From G963676655 sp963676655 (lineage in GTDB: Bacteria > Verrucomicrobiota > Lentisphaeria > Victivallales > Victivallaceae): a stretch of DNA of 64,000 nucleotides. The stretch's first letter is position 1. Each line of letters begins with the position of its first letter. Of this stretch, positions 51,850 to 62,020 are shown one piece after another. Location of the stretch: positions 4,526,001 to 4,590,000 of the forward strand of contig CAXXKX010000003.1 of the NCBI GenBank assembly GCA_963676655.2, read 5' to 3'. The notes under the pieces were generated by a model that was not told the DNA's origin, did no database searches, and saw only the letters and a list, made by a program, of their open reading frames with translations. Made by a program: the position numbers and the translations under genes.

Positions 51850-54717
51850 ATGCTGATAAAATTTGTCTTTGGAATAGTTTTTTGTGTATCCGGTTTTCTT
51901 TCAGTTGCGGATAATGACCAGTTTCCGGCTCCGGCCGGGGAACATCCGCGAATTCTTTTCACAAAAAAAGATTTGCCGAAGTTGCGTAAAGCCGCAGCAA
52001 CTCCGGAAGGCAAAGAAATGGTGCATTGGCTCAAGCACAAAGGACATGGCGGCAGGGGAGAAGTTGCTAAAGCGATCATGTCCAAGGATGCAAAACAGTT
52101 ACAAAAATGGACAAAGGGAATCAGCGGTCAATGGGACGGGTGGGGTAACCGGGCGCGTTGCGCGGCTTTATATTATCAGATTACCGGCAATCCTCAAGAC
52201 GGTAAAATCGCCGCGGGGATGTTTCGGATATGGTTGGACAGCTGGAAACCTGAAGATGATAAAAAACGCAATTCATGGGGTAGTGCTGAATGGGCTTTGA
52301 CCTATGACTGGATATATGATCAACTGACGTCTGCGGAGCGAGAGAAAGCCGAGAATATTTTTGCTGTAATGGTCGGGAAACGCGCTAGCGACCTGATCAA
52401 AGACGCCTGGTACATGGAAAAGACGATGCCGACCGGACGCCAGTCTATCGGGAGTAACTGGACGGCTTTGTGCATGAGTAATTTGTCCCTTTCCAATATG
52501 GTATTGGAAGGAAAAAAAGGGTATAATCCTGAACTTAATGACCGTTGCTTGAAAATCTGTCGTGCCTATCTGAATACCTCAATTTCACCGAACGGGGCAA
52601 TGTTTGAGGGGATGAACTATGCAATGACAGGTTTCGGCACTCATCATCTGCCGCTTTATCTGATTGCACTGCGCAATAGGGGCTATAATTTTTACAAAAA
52701 CAGTAATTTGCAAAAACTGCCAACCTGGATTGCTTATGAGACATTGCCCTGGGGATATGAGTCGTTTGATTTCAATAAATCCCATGGTTTTTACGGCCCA
52801 GATCCGTTTCCGGTATTTGTCGGTCGGGAACTCGGGCAGCCGGGTAAATTCGTTTACAATCAAGCAACCGGGAATGGCTTACTGCCGCCAAATTCGACGG
52901 TTGGACTGATTAACAGTCTTCCAGGAAAAGTAACCGCAATGGAACGGAGTAAACTGCCGTTGTGCAAATGGTTCTCAGTCAAGGGTATAGTTTTTTGTCG
53001 CAGTGGCTGGGGGCCAGAGGATGTTATGCTTGCGGTCAATACCAATCCGATCAGGGCGGGGCATTCGCACGCTGATCACGGATCTTTCTGCATTGCCGGC
53101 TACGGCGCGTACCTGATTGCCGATTCCGGGCTGAGTCAGTACGGCTCAAAATATCATAATCTGGTGCATATTGACGGGAAAGCTATCAATCAATACGGTG
53201 AAGGCGGTAATGAATCATTTATCCGTTCCGTTGAAATGTCGCCTTATGCCGACATAATAGATATTGATTTGAAGCCGGCTTATGACAAATATCTGTTCGA
53301 TGAAAGCGGCAAATATACCTTCAAGGGGCCGTGGATCTGGAAAGAATACAACAAGGTGGAATATGCCGACCGTTATTTTAATTTTATAAGGGGGGCCGCC
53401 GCGACGTTTATTGTGGTTGCTGATCATATTAAAAAGGACGGCAAAATCCGGAACTATGACTGGCTGGCTCGGACGGTGCAGAACAATATCCTGCAGAAAA
53501 CCGGGCAGGGATTTACGGTGAGTGAGAGATTTGGCGGTAAAGTGATCACGACGTTACAGCAAGGCAAAGTCGCGGTTTACCGGAGAGACAAGGTTCCTGA
53601 CGGCGTATATCGCGGCTGGTTGCTGATTCGCGGCGCGCCATGTCCCAAAGCATGGGCTTCGAATAATTTGCTGGTCAATAACATCAGTGTGCCGTATAAT
53701 GAAGCATATTTTGGACGCGGCAACCATCGCGGCGGCTGGCGCTGGCTGCCGATTCGACCGAACCGGAAAAACGAAATTCCGGTGAAGAACGGCAGTATTA
53801 AACTCGAAATAAGATCTAACAGCGGTGGAATGGTGGCGCTTGCGGTCTTCACGCAAAAGCTGGACTGGAAGCCGGGAGACGAACTGCCGTCCGGCAAAGA
53901 CTTTATTGTTATGCCGATGGCTGATCCGGTCAGCAGCAACTGGGAGCAGGCGGTCTTGAGCAAGGGAATGATGGATGTGAAATTTCTCGGTAAAAAACCG
54001 GAAATTAAAATACGCGAGGATAAAAAAGCAAAATGCCGGGTCGTCAGTGTCAGGTATCGTGCGTCTCAAGCTGATTTTCTGGCGGTTATGCTGCCGCATA
54101 CGGCCAAGGATAAGATCAGCATGGATTTTGCCGCATCTGATAATAAATCATTGGTCATAAAAGGTGAAAAAGGAACAGATTATATTGCCGGGAAGACGGC
54201 TCAGGGGGTATTGGTCAATGATGCGATCGTCAGCAGTGTTTCGCTGCGGGACGGGAAAATTTCCGGTTACAGTGTGACGCATGGCAAAGACGTTCGCTTC
54301 AAAGGTCAAATGCTGGTCAAGTCTTCGGCTCCGGTTCAATTGATCAATGACGGTAAACAAATTGTCGTTAAAGGGCCGGAAATGACTAAGGTTGAGTGTC
54401 TTGGCCTTGGCGCAAATGCGGTTAAATGCAATGGCGCCGTGAGCGGGATTAAAGTTGCGAAGATGGTTAAATTCATAATTCCGCGTTTGTCGAAAAATGG
54501 GAACTGGAATATAAAGATCACTGATAACGGTAAAAAGGTAATCGTGACCGGGAAGGGCAAATTACCATTGCGCATTAAAGCGCCGCTGGCAACTGACTGC
54601 GTTGTAAACGGTGTCAGTCGTTACTTCACCCGTGACAGGAGCGGAAACATCTATCCGCAGCTTGAAAGCGGTACGGTATTGATTCAACCAAACGGTTATC
54701 CGAATAATATAAAATGA
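51850..54717 (+). CDS. Secreted heparinase II/III-family polysaccharide lyase
   Basis: 955 residues. Signal peptide at the N-terminus (FVFGIVFCVSGFLSVAD). The N-terminal toroid domain begins with the motif HPRILFTKKDLPKLRKA and includes ALTYDWIYDQLTSAEREKA. The heparinase II/III-like core has GHSHADHGSFCIAGYGAYLI, about 400 residues in, where His and Tyr residues are candidates for catalysis, followed by beta-sandwich sequence. The C-terminal ~150 residues resemble the same region of the next gene. It would cleave an acidic glycan by beta-elimination; the substrate is not determinable. It is the first structural gene after the GntR/LacI regulator, 3 bp downstream. Confidence 0.85.
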   Translation: MLIKFVFGIVFCVSGFLSVADNDQFPAPAGEHPRILFTKKDLPKLRKAAATPEGKEMVHWLKHKGHGGRGEVAKAIMSKDAKQLQKWTKGISGQWDGWGNRARCAALYYQITGNPQDGKIAAGMFRIWLDSWKPEDDKKRNSWGSAEWALTYDWIYDQLTSAEREKAENIFAVMVGKRASDLIKDAWYMEKTMPTGRQSIGSNWTALCMSNLSLSNMVLEGKKGYNPELNDRCLKICRAYLNTSISPNGAMFEGMNYAMTGFGTHHLPLYLIALRNRGYNFYKNSNLQKLPTWIAYETLPWGYESFDFNKSHGFYGPDPFPVFVGRELGQPGKFVYNQATGNGLLPPNSTVGLINSLPGKVTAMERSKLPLCKWFSVKGIVFCRSGWGPEDVMLAVNTNPIRAGHSHADHGSFCIAGYGAYLIADSGLSQYGSKYHNLVHIDGKAINQYGEGGNESFIRSVEMSPYADIIDIDLKPAYDKYLFDESGKYTFKGPWIWKEYNKVEYADRYFNFIRGAAATFIVVADHIKKDGKIRNYDWLARTVQNNILQKTGQGFTVSERFGGKVITTLQQGKVAVYRRDKVPDGVYRGWLLIRGAPCPKAWASNNLLVNNISVPYNEAYFGRGNHRGGWRWLPIRPNRKNEIPVKNGSIKLEIRSNSGGMVALAVFTQKLDWKPGDELPSGKDFIVMPMADPVSSNWEQAVLSKGMMDVKFLGKKPEIKIREDKKAKCRVVSVRYRASQADFLAVMLPHTAKDKISMDFAASDNKSLVIKGEKGTDYIAGKTAQGVLVNDAIVSSVSLRDGKISGYSVTHGKDVRFKGQMLVKSSAPVQLINDGKQIVVKGPEMTKVECLGLGANAVKCNGAVSGIKVAKMVKFIIPRLSKNGNWNIKITDNGKKVIVTGKGKLPLRIKAPLATDCVVNGVSRYFTRDRSGNIYPQLESGTVLIQPNGYPNNIK

Positions 54718-54853
54718 AGCATCATTAGTTCGGGCGGATAGCCGGACACAAATGAAAAAATTTCATGTACAATGATTGCGTTAGTGTGTGTTAATATTTA
54801 AAATAGTTAGTTTTAAGTTCCAAGCAATATAAAATAAAAATCAAGGAATGTAA

Positions 54854-57800
54854 ATGAAAAAGTTACTGGCAGTGTTGTTGTCAGGCGTAAGCTTTGCAGT
54901 GTTCGCCGGGGTTAATTACAAGTATCCAGTTCCGACAGGGGAACATCCGCGTTTGATGTTTACCAAAGCTGATTTGCCGAAAATCCGGGCCCGAACCAAG
55001 ACAAAGTTGGGGCAGGATATGGTTGACAAATTGAAAAAGGAAGCCGTGGTGCTGAAGCGGATTCTTGCGAAAAAAGATGCAAAGTCGCAAAACCGGTTAA
55101 GACTTGATGTGGTTAACAAATTTTCAAAATTGCAAAAACAGACGCGCATGGCTGCTTTGCTCTATATTTTGACCGGGGACAAGCAGTATGGCGAACTTGC
55201 TAAAAAGGTCTTCGTGCTATGGCTGGACTGTCTGGCTAAAAAGGGGGCGGATTCGACCGGAAATTGGGGAGAACCGGAGTTCTCGATGGTTTACGACTGG
55301 ATTTATGATCTGCTTACTCCGGCTGAACGACAGGATGCCCGCAAGATTTTTCAACGCTCCATTAATGAAGATCTGGTTAAACTGTTTGACAAGGTCTGGT
55401 GGATGTCCGGTCCTTCGGCTACTTTGCGCAACTCGATCAACTGGACGCCGATATTCTCTTCCGGAATTGCTTTGACGGCGATGGCGGTGGAAGGCGAAGT
55501 AAAGGTGCCTGACGCGATTATGGAGCAAAGTGTAAAGCATATGCGTAACTTCCTCAATAACGGGATCGCGTTGGACGGAGCAATGTATGAAGGTTTGACC
55601 TATCCGACCGGATACGGTACCGACCGGACCCCGTATATGCTGGTTGCGCTCAAGTTGCGCGGGATAGATTTGATCAACACTACCAATGTTGGAAAAGTTC
55701 CGTTTTGGTTTGCTTATGAAATGCTGCCCTGGGGCGGAGAAGGGCAGGCGATGAACAAAGGCACCGGCAATTTTGATTCCGGAACCTTTACGACTTATCT
55801 GGCCTCGGAATTCGGGGGAATTGCCAACTGGATTTATTACAATGCGGCGGGACATGATCCCGGAATCGACCGGACCGAACCGACGATTGCGTTTATCAAC
55901 GGCATTCCGGAAAAATCACCGAATCCGCCGACTTATTTACCGCTTTCACATCATTTTTCCACCAATGGAAAAGTTATTAGCCGCAGCGGCTGGGAGCCGC
56001 GTGACGCGCATTATGTATTTTGTGTTACTCCGCTTGGGGCAGGGCACAGCCATGCCGACCAGGGAACTTTCTGCTATGCTGACGACGGAGTGAATTTCAT
56101 TGCCGACTCCGGAGTCTTGAATTACGCATCTGAAGAACATAATATAATTATGATGGACGGCAAGGGACAGGCTCAAGTTGAATCCGCCACTGAATCGTTT
56201 ATCCGCAGTGCCGATTTTTCCGGTTACGCCGATATTATCGATGCCGACTTGAAACTTGGCTATGAACGTTTCCTGACCGGACGTCTGGACGGACCATGGT
56301 ACTGGATGCAGTACAACCCGGTCCAGAAAGCTGATCGCTGTTCAATGTTTGTCCGGGGAGTAACCGGACCGTTCCTGGTCATTGCCGATGACTTTCAGAA
56401 AGACGACAAGGTACGGGAATACAAATGGCTGCTGCATTCAGAGGTCAATAACCAAATCACTGTTGATGGTCGGCGTTTTAAAATAAAAGAACGTTTTGGC
56501 GGCAAGTTTTTGGAATCATTGGGTCCCGGACTTGAAAGCAAGCTTGCCGGCGACAATCCAAAAGCCGGTCAATTTCACGGCTGGGTTTTGGTGCGCGGTG
56601 TGCCTTATTCCCGGTGGTGGAGTAATACGACGCTTAAACTGAATGGAAAAGCGGTTCCCTATAATACGACTTATTTTCAACTTGGTTTGCATCGTCAGGG
56701 CTGGCACTGGGTGCCGATTCTGCCGAAAGGCCGGAAATCTTCTCCCGTTCTGGATTTGCCCAAAGGTAAAGTTACGGTTGACCTGATCTCCAAGACCGGA
56801 GCCCAGGTAGCGGCGGCAGTCTTCTCTCGTCAGTATGACTGGAAGCCCGGTTTTGACCTGCCGGAAAATTCCAAAGATTTTATTGTCCTGAAATCGGATA
56901 CCGCGATCCCCGGGAAAAAGCCGTGGAAGGTGCTGGATGACCCGAAATCAGAATTGCAGGGTGTTTTTCTGGGGAATAAAGTTCCGGAATTGAAAGTTGT
57001 CAAATCCCAGGTAACCGGACAGCCGGTTTTGGAAGCGGTTATCAATGCCAAGGCGGTAAAATATTTAGGCGTGATGGCGGCGGTCAGTCCCACCCGTAAA
57101 CGCGATTTGAAAATGCCGATTGACGCCGCAGGGCAGAGTGTCATTCTGCATTCGTCTTTCGGGAATGATATTATTGCCGGAGCGATCAGTAAATCACCTA
57201 CTTCCGGAGCGCTTAAGACTGATGCGGTTGCCGCAGTCGTTTCCGAGTTGTTTGACGGTAAGATCAAGGCTTATGCGTTGATGAACGGTTCTATGGCGGC
57301 GTACAAAGGCAAAAACCTTGTCAAGTTTACGCAAGGTTCCGGTTCGGTCATTTTTGATGGCGATAAGGTTGTTGTCCGTGGTACATCCGGGGCGGAGTTG
57401 CAATATCTCAATCTGAAAAACGGCAAATTGGCAAATTACAAAGTTCCGGTGCTGCCGAATAAATGGACCATCAAGAAATCCAAAGACGGCAGACTGGTCG
57501 AAGTGACCGGTGACGGACCGCTTCCATTGGCGGTAGGCGGTGCCCCTGACGCGATTGACGTGAAGGTCAACGGTGTCAGCCGCTGGTTTGTCAAAGGAGT
57601 TGACGGCAAGCTCTATCCGACGCTGGAAAACGGGACCGAATGTTTTGTTTACAAGTACGTGATGGGAGCGAAAAAGATTTCGGCAATGGCGTCCGGAATC
57701 AAATTAACCCCGGCTCCAGGCAGCAAGGCTCCGGTCGCGCAAATATCAAAACCGATGACCCTGGTTATGGAAAATCCGGTTCCGGCAGAGTGCAATGTGA

Positions 57801-58597
57801 CGCTGAATTACTATGCCGCTAAACCCGGAAAAGTCATTTTTAACTACAATGATATGGTCAAAACGGTCAATATTAAGCCGGAGCAAGTCGGGCGGCGTTT
57901 AAGTCTGAACTTTGCCGGCTTGAAACTTAAAGGCGCTAAATCAAAATTGAAGGTTACTCCGAACGATGGACCGGTATGGCTGGATAAAATTATCATGAAT
58001 CCTCAGTTTGAAAGAATAGTTCCTGAATACTGGAAAATCATCGGGCCGTTCCACAGTGACTGGGGACGTGCCGACGGCGGCGAAGCATTGGTCAAACAGG
58101 CAATGCAGGCGGTCTATCCACCGGAAAAAGAGATCGATTTCAATGCCGAGTATGTTGGTGATTCCGGCAAAAAAGTCAAATGGCACGACTGCAAGCCGGA
58201 ACCGGTGGTACGTTTTGATCTGGATAAAGGGGTTACTTTCAGACAAATCGGGATCAAGCAGGAAAAGAATCACAATAACCGGAAATATACCGGCAGGATC
58301 GGATATGCCGTGACCTTTATCAAGAGTCCGGATGACCGGCACGCGGTATTGGGGATTGCCAGCGACTGGTGGGCCAATGCCTGGATTAATGGTAAAAAAG
58401 TGGTCAGCGAGCGGACTAAGTCGTTGAAGGAAAACGACGCTTCCGAGTTTAATGCCGATGGTATACTTGAAGCGCCGATAGAACTTAAAAAAGGTTGGAA
58501 CGTCTTGTTGGTCAAGAACCACGGCGGGACCGGCGGGAATCGGTTTGTTCCGTATATAACTAATCCGGGCGACCTGGAATTTTCCCGGCGGAAATAA
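54854..58597 (+). CDS. Secreted heparinase II/III-family protein with C-terminal extension
   Basis: 1247 residues; AAGGAA upstream of the ATG. Signal peptide KKLLAVLLSGVSFAVFAG. The same architecture as the preceding gene (HPRLMFTKADLPKIRART, FSMVYDWIYDLLTPAERQ, GAGHSHADQGTFCYADDG), so the two are paralogues. It carries ~300 extra C-terminal residues. The last ~190 look like a PA14/galactose-binding-type sandwich (WKIIGPFHSDWGRADGG, WANAWINGKKVVSE, KKGWNVLLVKNHGG) that may bind carbohydrate. Together with its paralogue, the GH29 and the secreted 648-residue protein it forms a degradation cassette. Confidence 0.85.
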   Translation: MKKLLAVLLSGVSFAVFAGVNYKYPVPTGEHPRLMFTKADLPKIRARTKTKLGQDMVDKLKKEAVVLKRILAKKDAKSQNRLRLDVVNKFSKLQKQTRMAALLYILTGDKQYGELAKKVFVLWLDCLAKKGADSTGNWGEPEFSMVYDWIYDLLTPAERQDARKIFQRSINEDLVKLFDKVWWMSGPSATLRNSINWTPIFSSGIALTAMAVEGEVKVPDAIMEQSVKHMRNFLNNGIALDGAMYEGLTYPTGYGTDRTPYMLVALKLRGIDLINTTNVGKVPFWFAYEMLPWGGEGQAMNKGTGNFDSGTFTTYLASEFGGIANWIYYNAAGHDPGIDRTEPTIAFINGIPEKSPNPPTYLPLSHHFSTNGKVISRSGWEPRDAHYVFCVTPLGAGHSHADQGTFCYADDGVNFIADSGVLNYASEEHNIIMMDGKGQAQVESATESFIRSADFSGYADIIDADLKLGYERFLTGRLDGPWYWMQYNPVQKADRCSMFVRGVTGPFLVIADDFQKDDKVREYKWLLHSEVNNQITVDGRRFKIKERFGGKFLESLGPGLESKLAGDNPKAGQFHGWVLVRGVPYSRWWSNTTLKLNGKAVPYNTTYFQLGLHRQGWHWVPILPKGRKSSPVLDLPKGKVTVDLISKTGAQVAAAVFSRQYDWKPGFDLPENSKDFIVLKSDTAIPGKKPWKVLDDPKSELQGVFLGNKVPELKVVKSQVTGQPVLEAVINAKAVKYLGVMAAVSPTRKRDLKMPIDAAGQSVILHSSFGNDIIAGAISKSPTSGALKTDAVAAVVSELFDGKIKAYALMNGSMAAYKGKNLVKFTQGSGSVIFDGDKVVVRGTSGAELQYLNLKNGKLANYKVPVLPNKWTIKKSKDGRLVEVTGDGPLPLAVGGAPDAIDVKVNGVSRWFVKGVDGKLYPTLENGTECFVYKYVMGAKKISAMASGIKLTPAPGSKAPVAQISKPMTLVMENPVPAECNVTLNYYAAKPGKVIFNYNDMVKTVNIKPEQVGRRLSLNFAGLKLKGAKSKLKVTPNDGPVWLDKIIMNPQFERIVPEYWKIIGPFHSDWGRADGGEALVKQAMQAVYPPEKEIDFNAEYVGDSGKKVKWHDCKPEPVVRFDLDKGVTFRQIGIKQEKNHNNRKYTGRIGYAVTFIKSPDDRHAVLGIASDWWANAWINGKKVVSERTKSLKENDASEFNADGILEAPIELKKGWNVLLVKNHGGTGGNRFVPYITNPGDLEFSRRK

Positions 58598-58639
58598 ACA
58601 ATAACAGATTAAAAAGATGAATAATAACGAGAAAGAGCA

Positions 58640-59941
58640 ATGACTGACGTGCAAAAAAGAAACTGTCATGTGGATGTGACAATTGATGAACGGGCGACAA
58701 TTGAAACGGTGTCGGGGAATCAGCATGACCGGGAGGAATGGTTTATGGACCAGGCCCTGGGAATGTTTATTCACTGGAGTATCGATTCGCATATCGGCAG
58801 CGTGATCAGCCATGGAATGGTTGCCGCTTCTGAGCGGATATTACGGCAGTACATGCAGGATTTGCCGGCTACGTTCAATCCAAGCCGGTTCAATCCTGAT
58901 GATTATGCCAGGCTGGCCCGGACCGTCGGCATGAAATACGCGGTGTTTACCACCAAACATCATGCCGGATTCTGTATGTATGATACCGCGGTGACACCGT
59001 ACAATATTATGAATACCCCATACGGAAAAGATGTTACCGCGATGTTTATGGATTCGTTCCGGAAACACGGGGTGGCGCCAGGAATGTATTTTTCGCCGCT
59101 TGATTTTCTGTGGCTTTATGAAAATAACAAGACAATCCAGTTCCTCTGTGATGATGTCCGGCCTGAATGCAATCCCGGCCTGATGGAATACAACAAGCGG
59201 CAGCTGCGCGAATTGTTGACCAACTATGGAAAAATTGATACCTTGTTTTTTGACGGTCCTCCCGCTGAATTGAACGAGTTGGCCTGGACGATGCAGGAAG
59301 ATGTCGTCATTACGCGTGGTGCGATGGAAACGCCCGAGCAGGTATTGCCTGACCATGCGATTCCCGGCCCCTGGGAATCATGTCATACCATCGGTACCCA
59401 GTGGAACTACAAAGCGACGAACGTGCATAACAAAACCGGTAATGAACTTATCCGGTTGTTGATCGAAACCCGGGCCAAAGGTGGAAATCTGCTGCTTAAC
59501 GTTACGCCTGATCCTTACGGCTGCATTCCTCATGATCAGGAGTCGCTGCTGCGGGAACTGGGACTGTGGCTATTCTACAATAATCCCGCGATTTACGAGG
59601 TCAGACCGTGGAAGGTTATCCGGGAGGGCGATATCTGGTTTACGAAAGCTAAAGCAGAGGATACGGTTTACGCGATCGATACCAGCGGTCCGTGGGAACA
59701 CGGCAAGTGGCGCGATGTCACTTTGAAGTCGGTTAAAGCATCTGCCGACAGCAAGGTTATACTGCTTGGACAGAATGATCTGGTCATTGAGCATCAGTAT
59801 AATGTTGACGTGAAAACAAAATGGCATCAGGATGAAAACGGCTTGCACATCAAAGCAATGCGTTGTCATCGTCCGTACGGCAACCGGGCCTGGCACAATC
59901 CGGTTACCATAAAAATAACCAATTGTGAATTTGCAGGTTGA
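58640..59941 (+). CDS. GH29 alpha-L-fucosidase-like enzyme
   Basis: 433 residues with no signal peptide, so probably cytoplasmic. GH29 features: GMFIHWSIDSH near the N-terminus, KYAVFTTKHHAGFCMYD, and DTLFFDGPPAEL, in which the first Asp of FFDG is the candidate nucleophile. GGNLLLNVTPDPYG is also typical. It would release alpha-L-fucose from oligosaccharides. It lies 42 bp after the heparinase-like gene and 3 bp before the next gene, so it is in an operon with them. Confidence 0.9.
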   Translation: MTDVQKRNCHVDVTIDERATIETVSGNQHDREEWFMDQALGMFIHWSIDSHIGSVISHGMVAASERILRQYMQDLPATFNPSRFNPDDYARLARTVGMKYAVFTTKHHAGFCMYDTAVTPYNIMNTPYGKDVTAMFMDSFRKHGVAPGMYFSPLDFLWLYENNKTIQFLCDDVRPECNPGLMEYNKRQLRELLTNYGKIDTLFFDGPPAELNELAWTMQEDVVITRGAMETPEQVLPDHAIPGPWESCHTIGTQWNYKATNVHNKTGNELIRLLIETRAKGGNLLLNVTPDPYGCIPHDQESLLRELGLWLFYNNPAIYEVRPWKVIREGDIWFTKAKAEDTVYAIDTSGPWEHGKWRDVTLKSVKASADSKVILLGQNDLVIEHQYNVDVKTKWHQDENGLHIKAMRCHRPYGNRAWHNPVTIKITNCEFAG

Positions 59942-59944
59942 ATT

Positions 59945-61891
59945 ATGAAGAAAACTTTGACGGTTCTGTGTCTGATTGCGGTTCTGTCCGGGTACGGTCA
60001 GAAAATCGTTCGGCATTCGCTGATCTATGACCGGAAAACGCCGGCTGAAGCGCTTAATTCATGTGCCGACAGCATCAATTACTTTTTGTCGATGGCTCAC
60101 AAAGGGCAGCTGAAAAAAACTGCTTGCCGCAAAGACTGGCTGGATTTTCCTCTCTTCCCGTCATGGGCGATTTGGGGATATGTCTGTCCTGACAGCAAGT
60201 TCAAAGGGGATGAGAAAACGCTTGATATGTTACGGCAGTGGCTTGAAAATTTCCGGAAAAAAATCATCAAGGACCCGAAGATGCATAAACTTAATCTCAA
60301 AGGTCCGGTTCTGGCTTTTAAACGGATTCCTTTCCGGCCTTCGATTGTGGCGATGACGGTTAACGAGATTAAGCTGCGTCCTGAAATCGAACAGAAAATT
60401 GGTAAAAATCTGGTGGCCGAAGTGGACAAGTTTATTACCGGAATCTACAAGCAGGTCTGGCGTCAGGACGGAGTAAGCAAAGATAAGCAAAAAATTATCG
60501 AATATGCCAACATGGCCACGCATGACGTAACAAATATGATTTATGGTTATATTTTCACCGGAAATAAAGGCTTTATGGAGTCGGCTGTCAAGACGATGCA
60601 GGCCTTGGATCATATCCAGAAGCCGAACGGGATGTTCCCGTATCGCTATCAGTGCGACGGGGTTAAGGATCACTGTGAATATGAGAGTATGTATTATCGC
60701 TGCAAGGATGTCCAGAGCGTGTTTGTATTCTGGTGGTTTACAGGCGATACTGTCGCTAAAAAGATGCTGGTTAAGTCGGCAAATTATAATCCGTTGAACA
60801 TGGAACCGCCATACTTCATTAATGCCGGTTGCGAAGTCTGGTGGAAGGTATCATGGCGCACCTTTTGGCCGGGACAGATTGCGATGGTTGCCGCTGTCGC
60901 CAAAGATGGCGAGACTGCGACAATTGCCCGGAAAATGGCCAAAGACAACGTTTCAAAGGACCGCTTCGACCTGGTACTTGGAAGTTTGGCCTATCACTTG
61001 ATGGCGGATGTTAAAAGCAAGCCGGTCCGGGATAATTATGTGATCAAAGATCCGGATATCAGGGGGCTGCGGCTGCGCTACGGTAATTGGAGCAGCACTT
61101 TTACCGGTTTGTCTTATATTCCAACCCGTTATTCCGCAATTGTTACGGGCAAGGGGCCGCGTCGTCCATGGTTTGATGCCTTGATTATGGCCCGGCCTTA
61201 CATCAGAGTCAGGAAAATGGCGATAAAAGAGCGGTATGAATCAGACTATTGCTCGCTTGGTCCAAGCGGACTGCGGCCAGAACTGGTGGTTGGACCAAAT
61301 TATGGTGCTGCGGCCGGGATCTACCGCCTGATGACTCAGGCCACGACCTGGCGTAAAGACAAAAAATATGCCCCATGCGAAAATACCGAAATCTGGTTGA
61401 TGACTGACCACGGTAGTGTCGGTCTGATTCAATCCGAGTTTACCGCGGATTTCAAGGCGCTTGAGTATATGCAGGCATTCAAGTTCAAGTTGCATAAAGG
61501 CGCAAAGGTGTCGATGACGGATAAATACAATTATCGTGCCGGTGATTTTGAACTGAAAATCTGGCAGAGCGATCTGCCGGAAAGAATTGTGGAGCGCTCC
61601 CGTCTTACTGCCTTGAACCCGAATGACTATACGTGCTTTCAGCTGGCATTAAGTCAAAGTAACCGTTCTCCGGAGAATGAAGTGGAAAAGAACTCTAAGG
61701 ACAAAAAGCTTAAAACTTGCAAGGAAACTTTATTTAGGAAAGGACAGAAATTTTATGCTCTGGTTTCGGTTTCGCCAGAAGGGAAAAAAGTGTTTGAGGT
61801 AAAACTCGTTAAAGATGGATTCCAGGCAAATATTGCCGGGAAAAAGTATGTTGTTACATATCGCAAAAAATTAGAGGTAAAGGTCTATTAA
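59945..61891 (+). CDS. Secreted unknown, probable toroid-fold glycan-degrading protein
   Basis: 648 residues. Signal peptide KKTLTVLCLIAVLSGYGQ. Not assigned to a family. Helical repeats with aromatic and acidic clusters (YGYIFTGNKGFMESAVKTMQ, GMFPYRYQCDGV, CEYESMYYRCKDVQSVFVFW, WWKVSWRTFWPGQIAMVAA) suggest an (alpha/alpha)6 toroid as in many lyases and glycosidases. A beta-rich C-terminal part follows. It is 3 bp after the GH29 gene, so it likely acts on the same glycan. Catalytic residues cannot be named. Confidence 0.7.
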   Translation: MKKTLTVLCLIAVLSGYGQKIVRHSLIYDRKTPAEALNSCADSINYFLSMAHKGQLKKTACRKDWLDFPLFPSWAIWGYVCPDSKFKGDEKTLDMLRQWLENFRKKIIKDPKMHKLNLKGPVLAFKRIPFRPSIVAMTVNEIKLRPEIEQKIGKNLVAEVDKFITGIYKQVWRQDGVSKDKQKIIEYANMATHDVTNMIYGYIFTGNKGFMESAVKTMQALDHIQKPNGMFPYRYQCDGVKDHCEYESMYYRCKDVQSVFVFWWFTGDTVAKKMLVKSANYNPLNMEPPYFINAGCEVWWKVSWRTFWPGQIAMVAAVAKDGETATIARKMAKDNVSKDRFDLVLGSLAYHLMADVKSKPVRDNYVIKDPDIRGLRLRYGNWSSTFTGLSYIPTRYSAIVTGKGPRRPWFDALIMARPYIRVRKMAIKERYESDYCSLGPSGLRPELVVGPNYGAAAGIYRLMTQATTWRKDKKYAPCENTEIWLMTDHGSVGLIQSEFTADFKALEYMQAFKFKLHKGAKVSMTDKYNYRAGDFELKIWQSDLPERIVERSRLTALNPNDYTCFQLALSQSNRSPENEVEKNSKDKKLKTCKETLFRKGQKFYALVSVSPEGKKVFEVKLVKDGFQANIAGKKYVVTYRKKLEVKVY

Positions 61892-61916
61892 TATGGCAGT
61901 TTTTTCGCTCAATCTA

Positions 61917-61945
61917 TTGACTTTTTCAGCATTTTATTGTATAAT
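61917..61945 (+). promoter_or_regulatory. Strong sigma70-type promoter for pseudopilin pair
   Basis: TTGACT (61917-61922), a 17-base spacer, then a perfect TATAAT (61940-61945). It lies ~75 bp before the pseudopilin start at 62021. Downstream are short GTGTATA repeats (61953-61959, 61967-61973 and around 61991). Confidence 0.75.
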
Positions 61946-62020
61946 AGATTTAGGTGTATAAGACTAGTGTATATGACTTTTATTAAAAGTAGTGTATAGT
62001 TAAAAAGAAGGAGAAGTATA

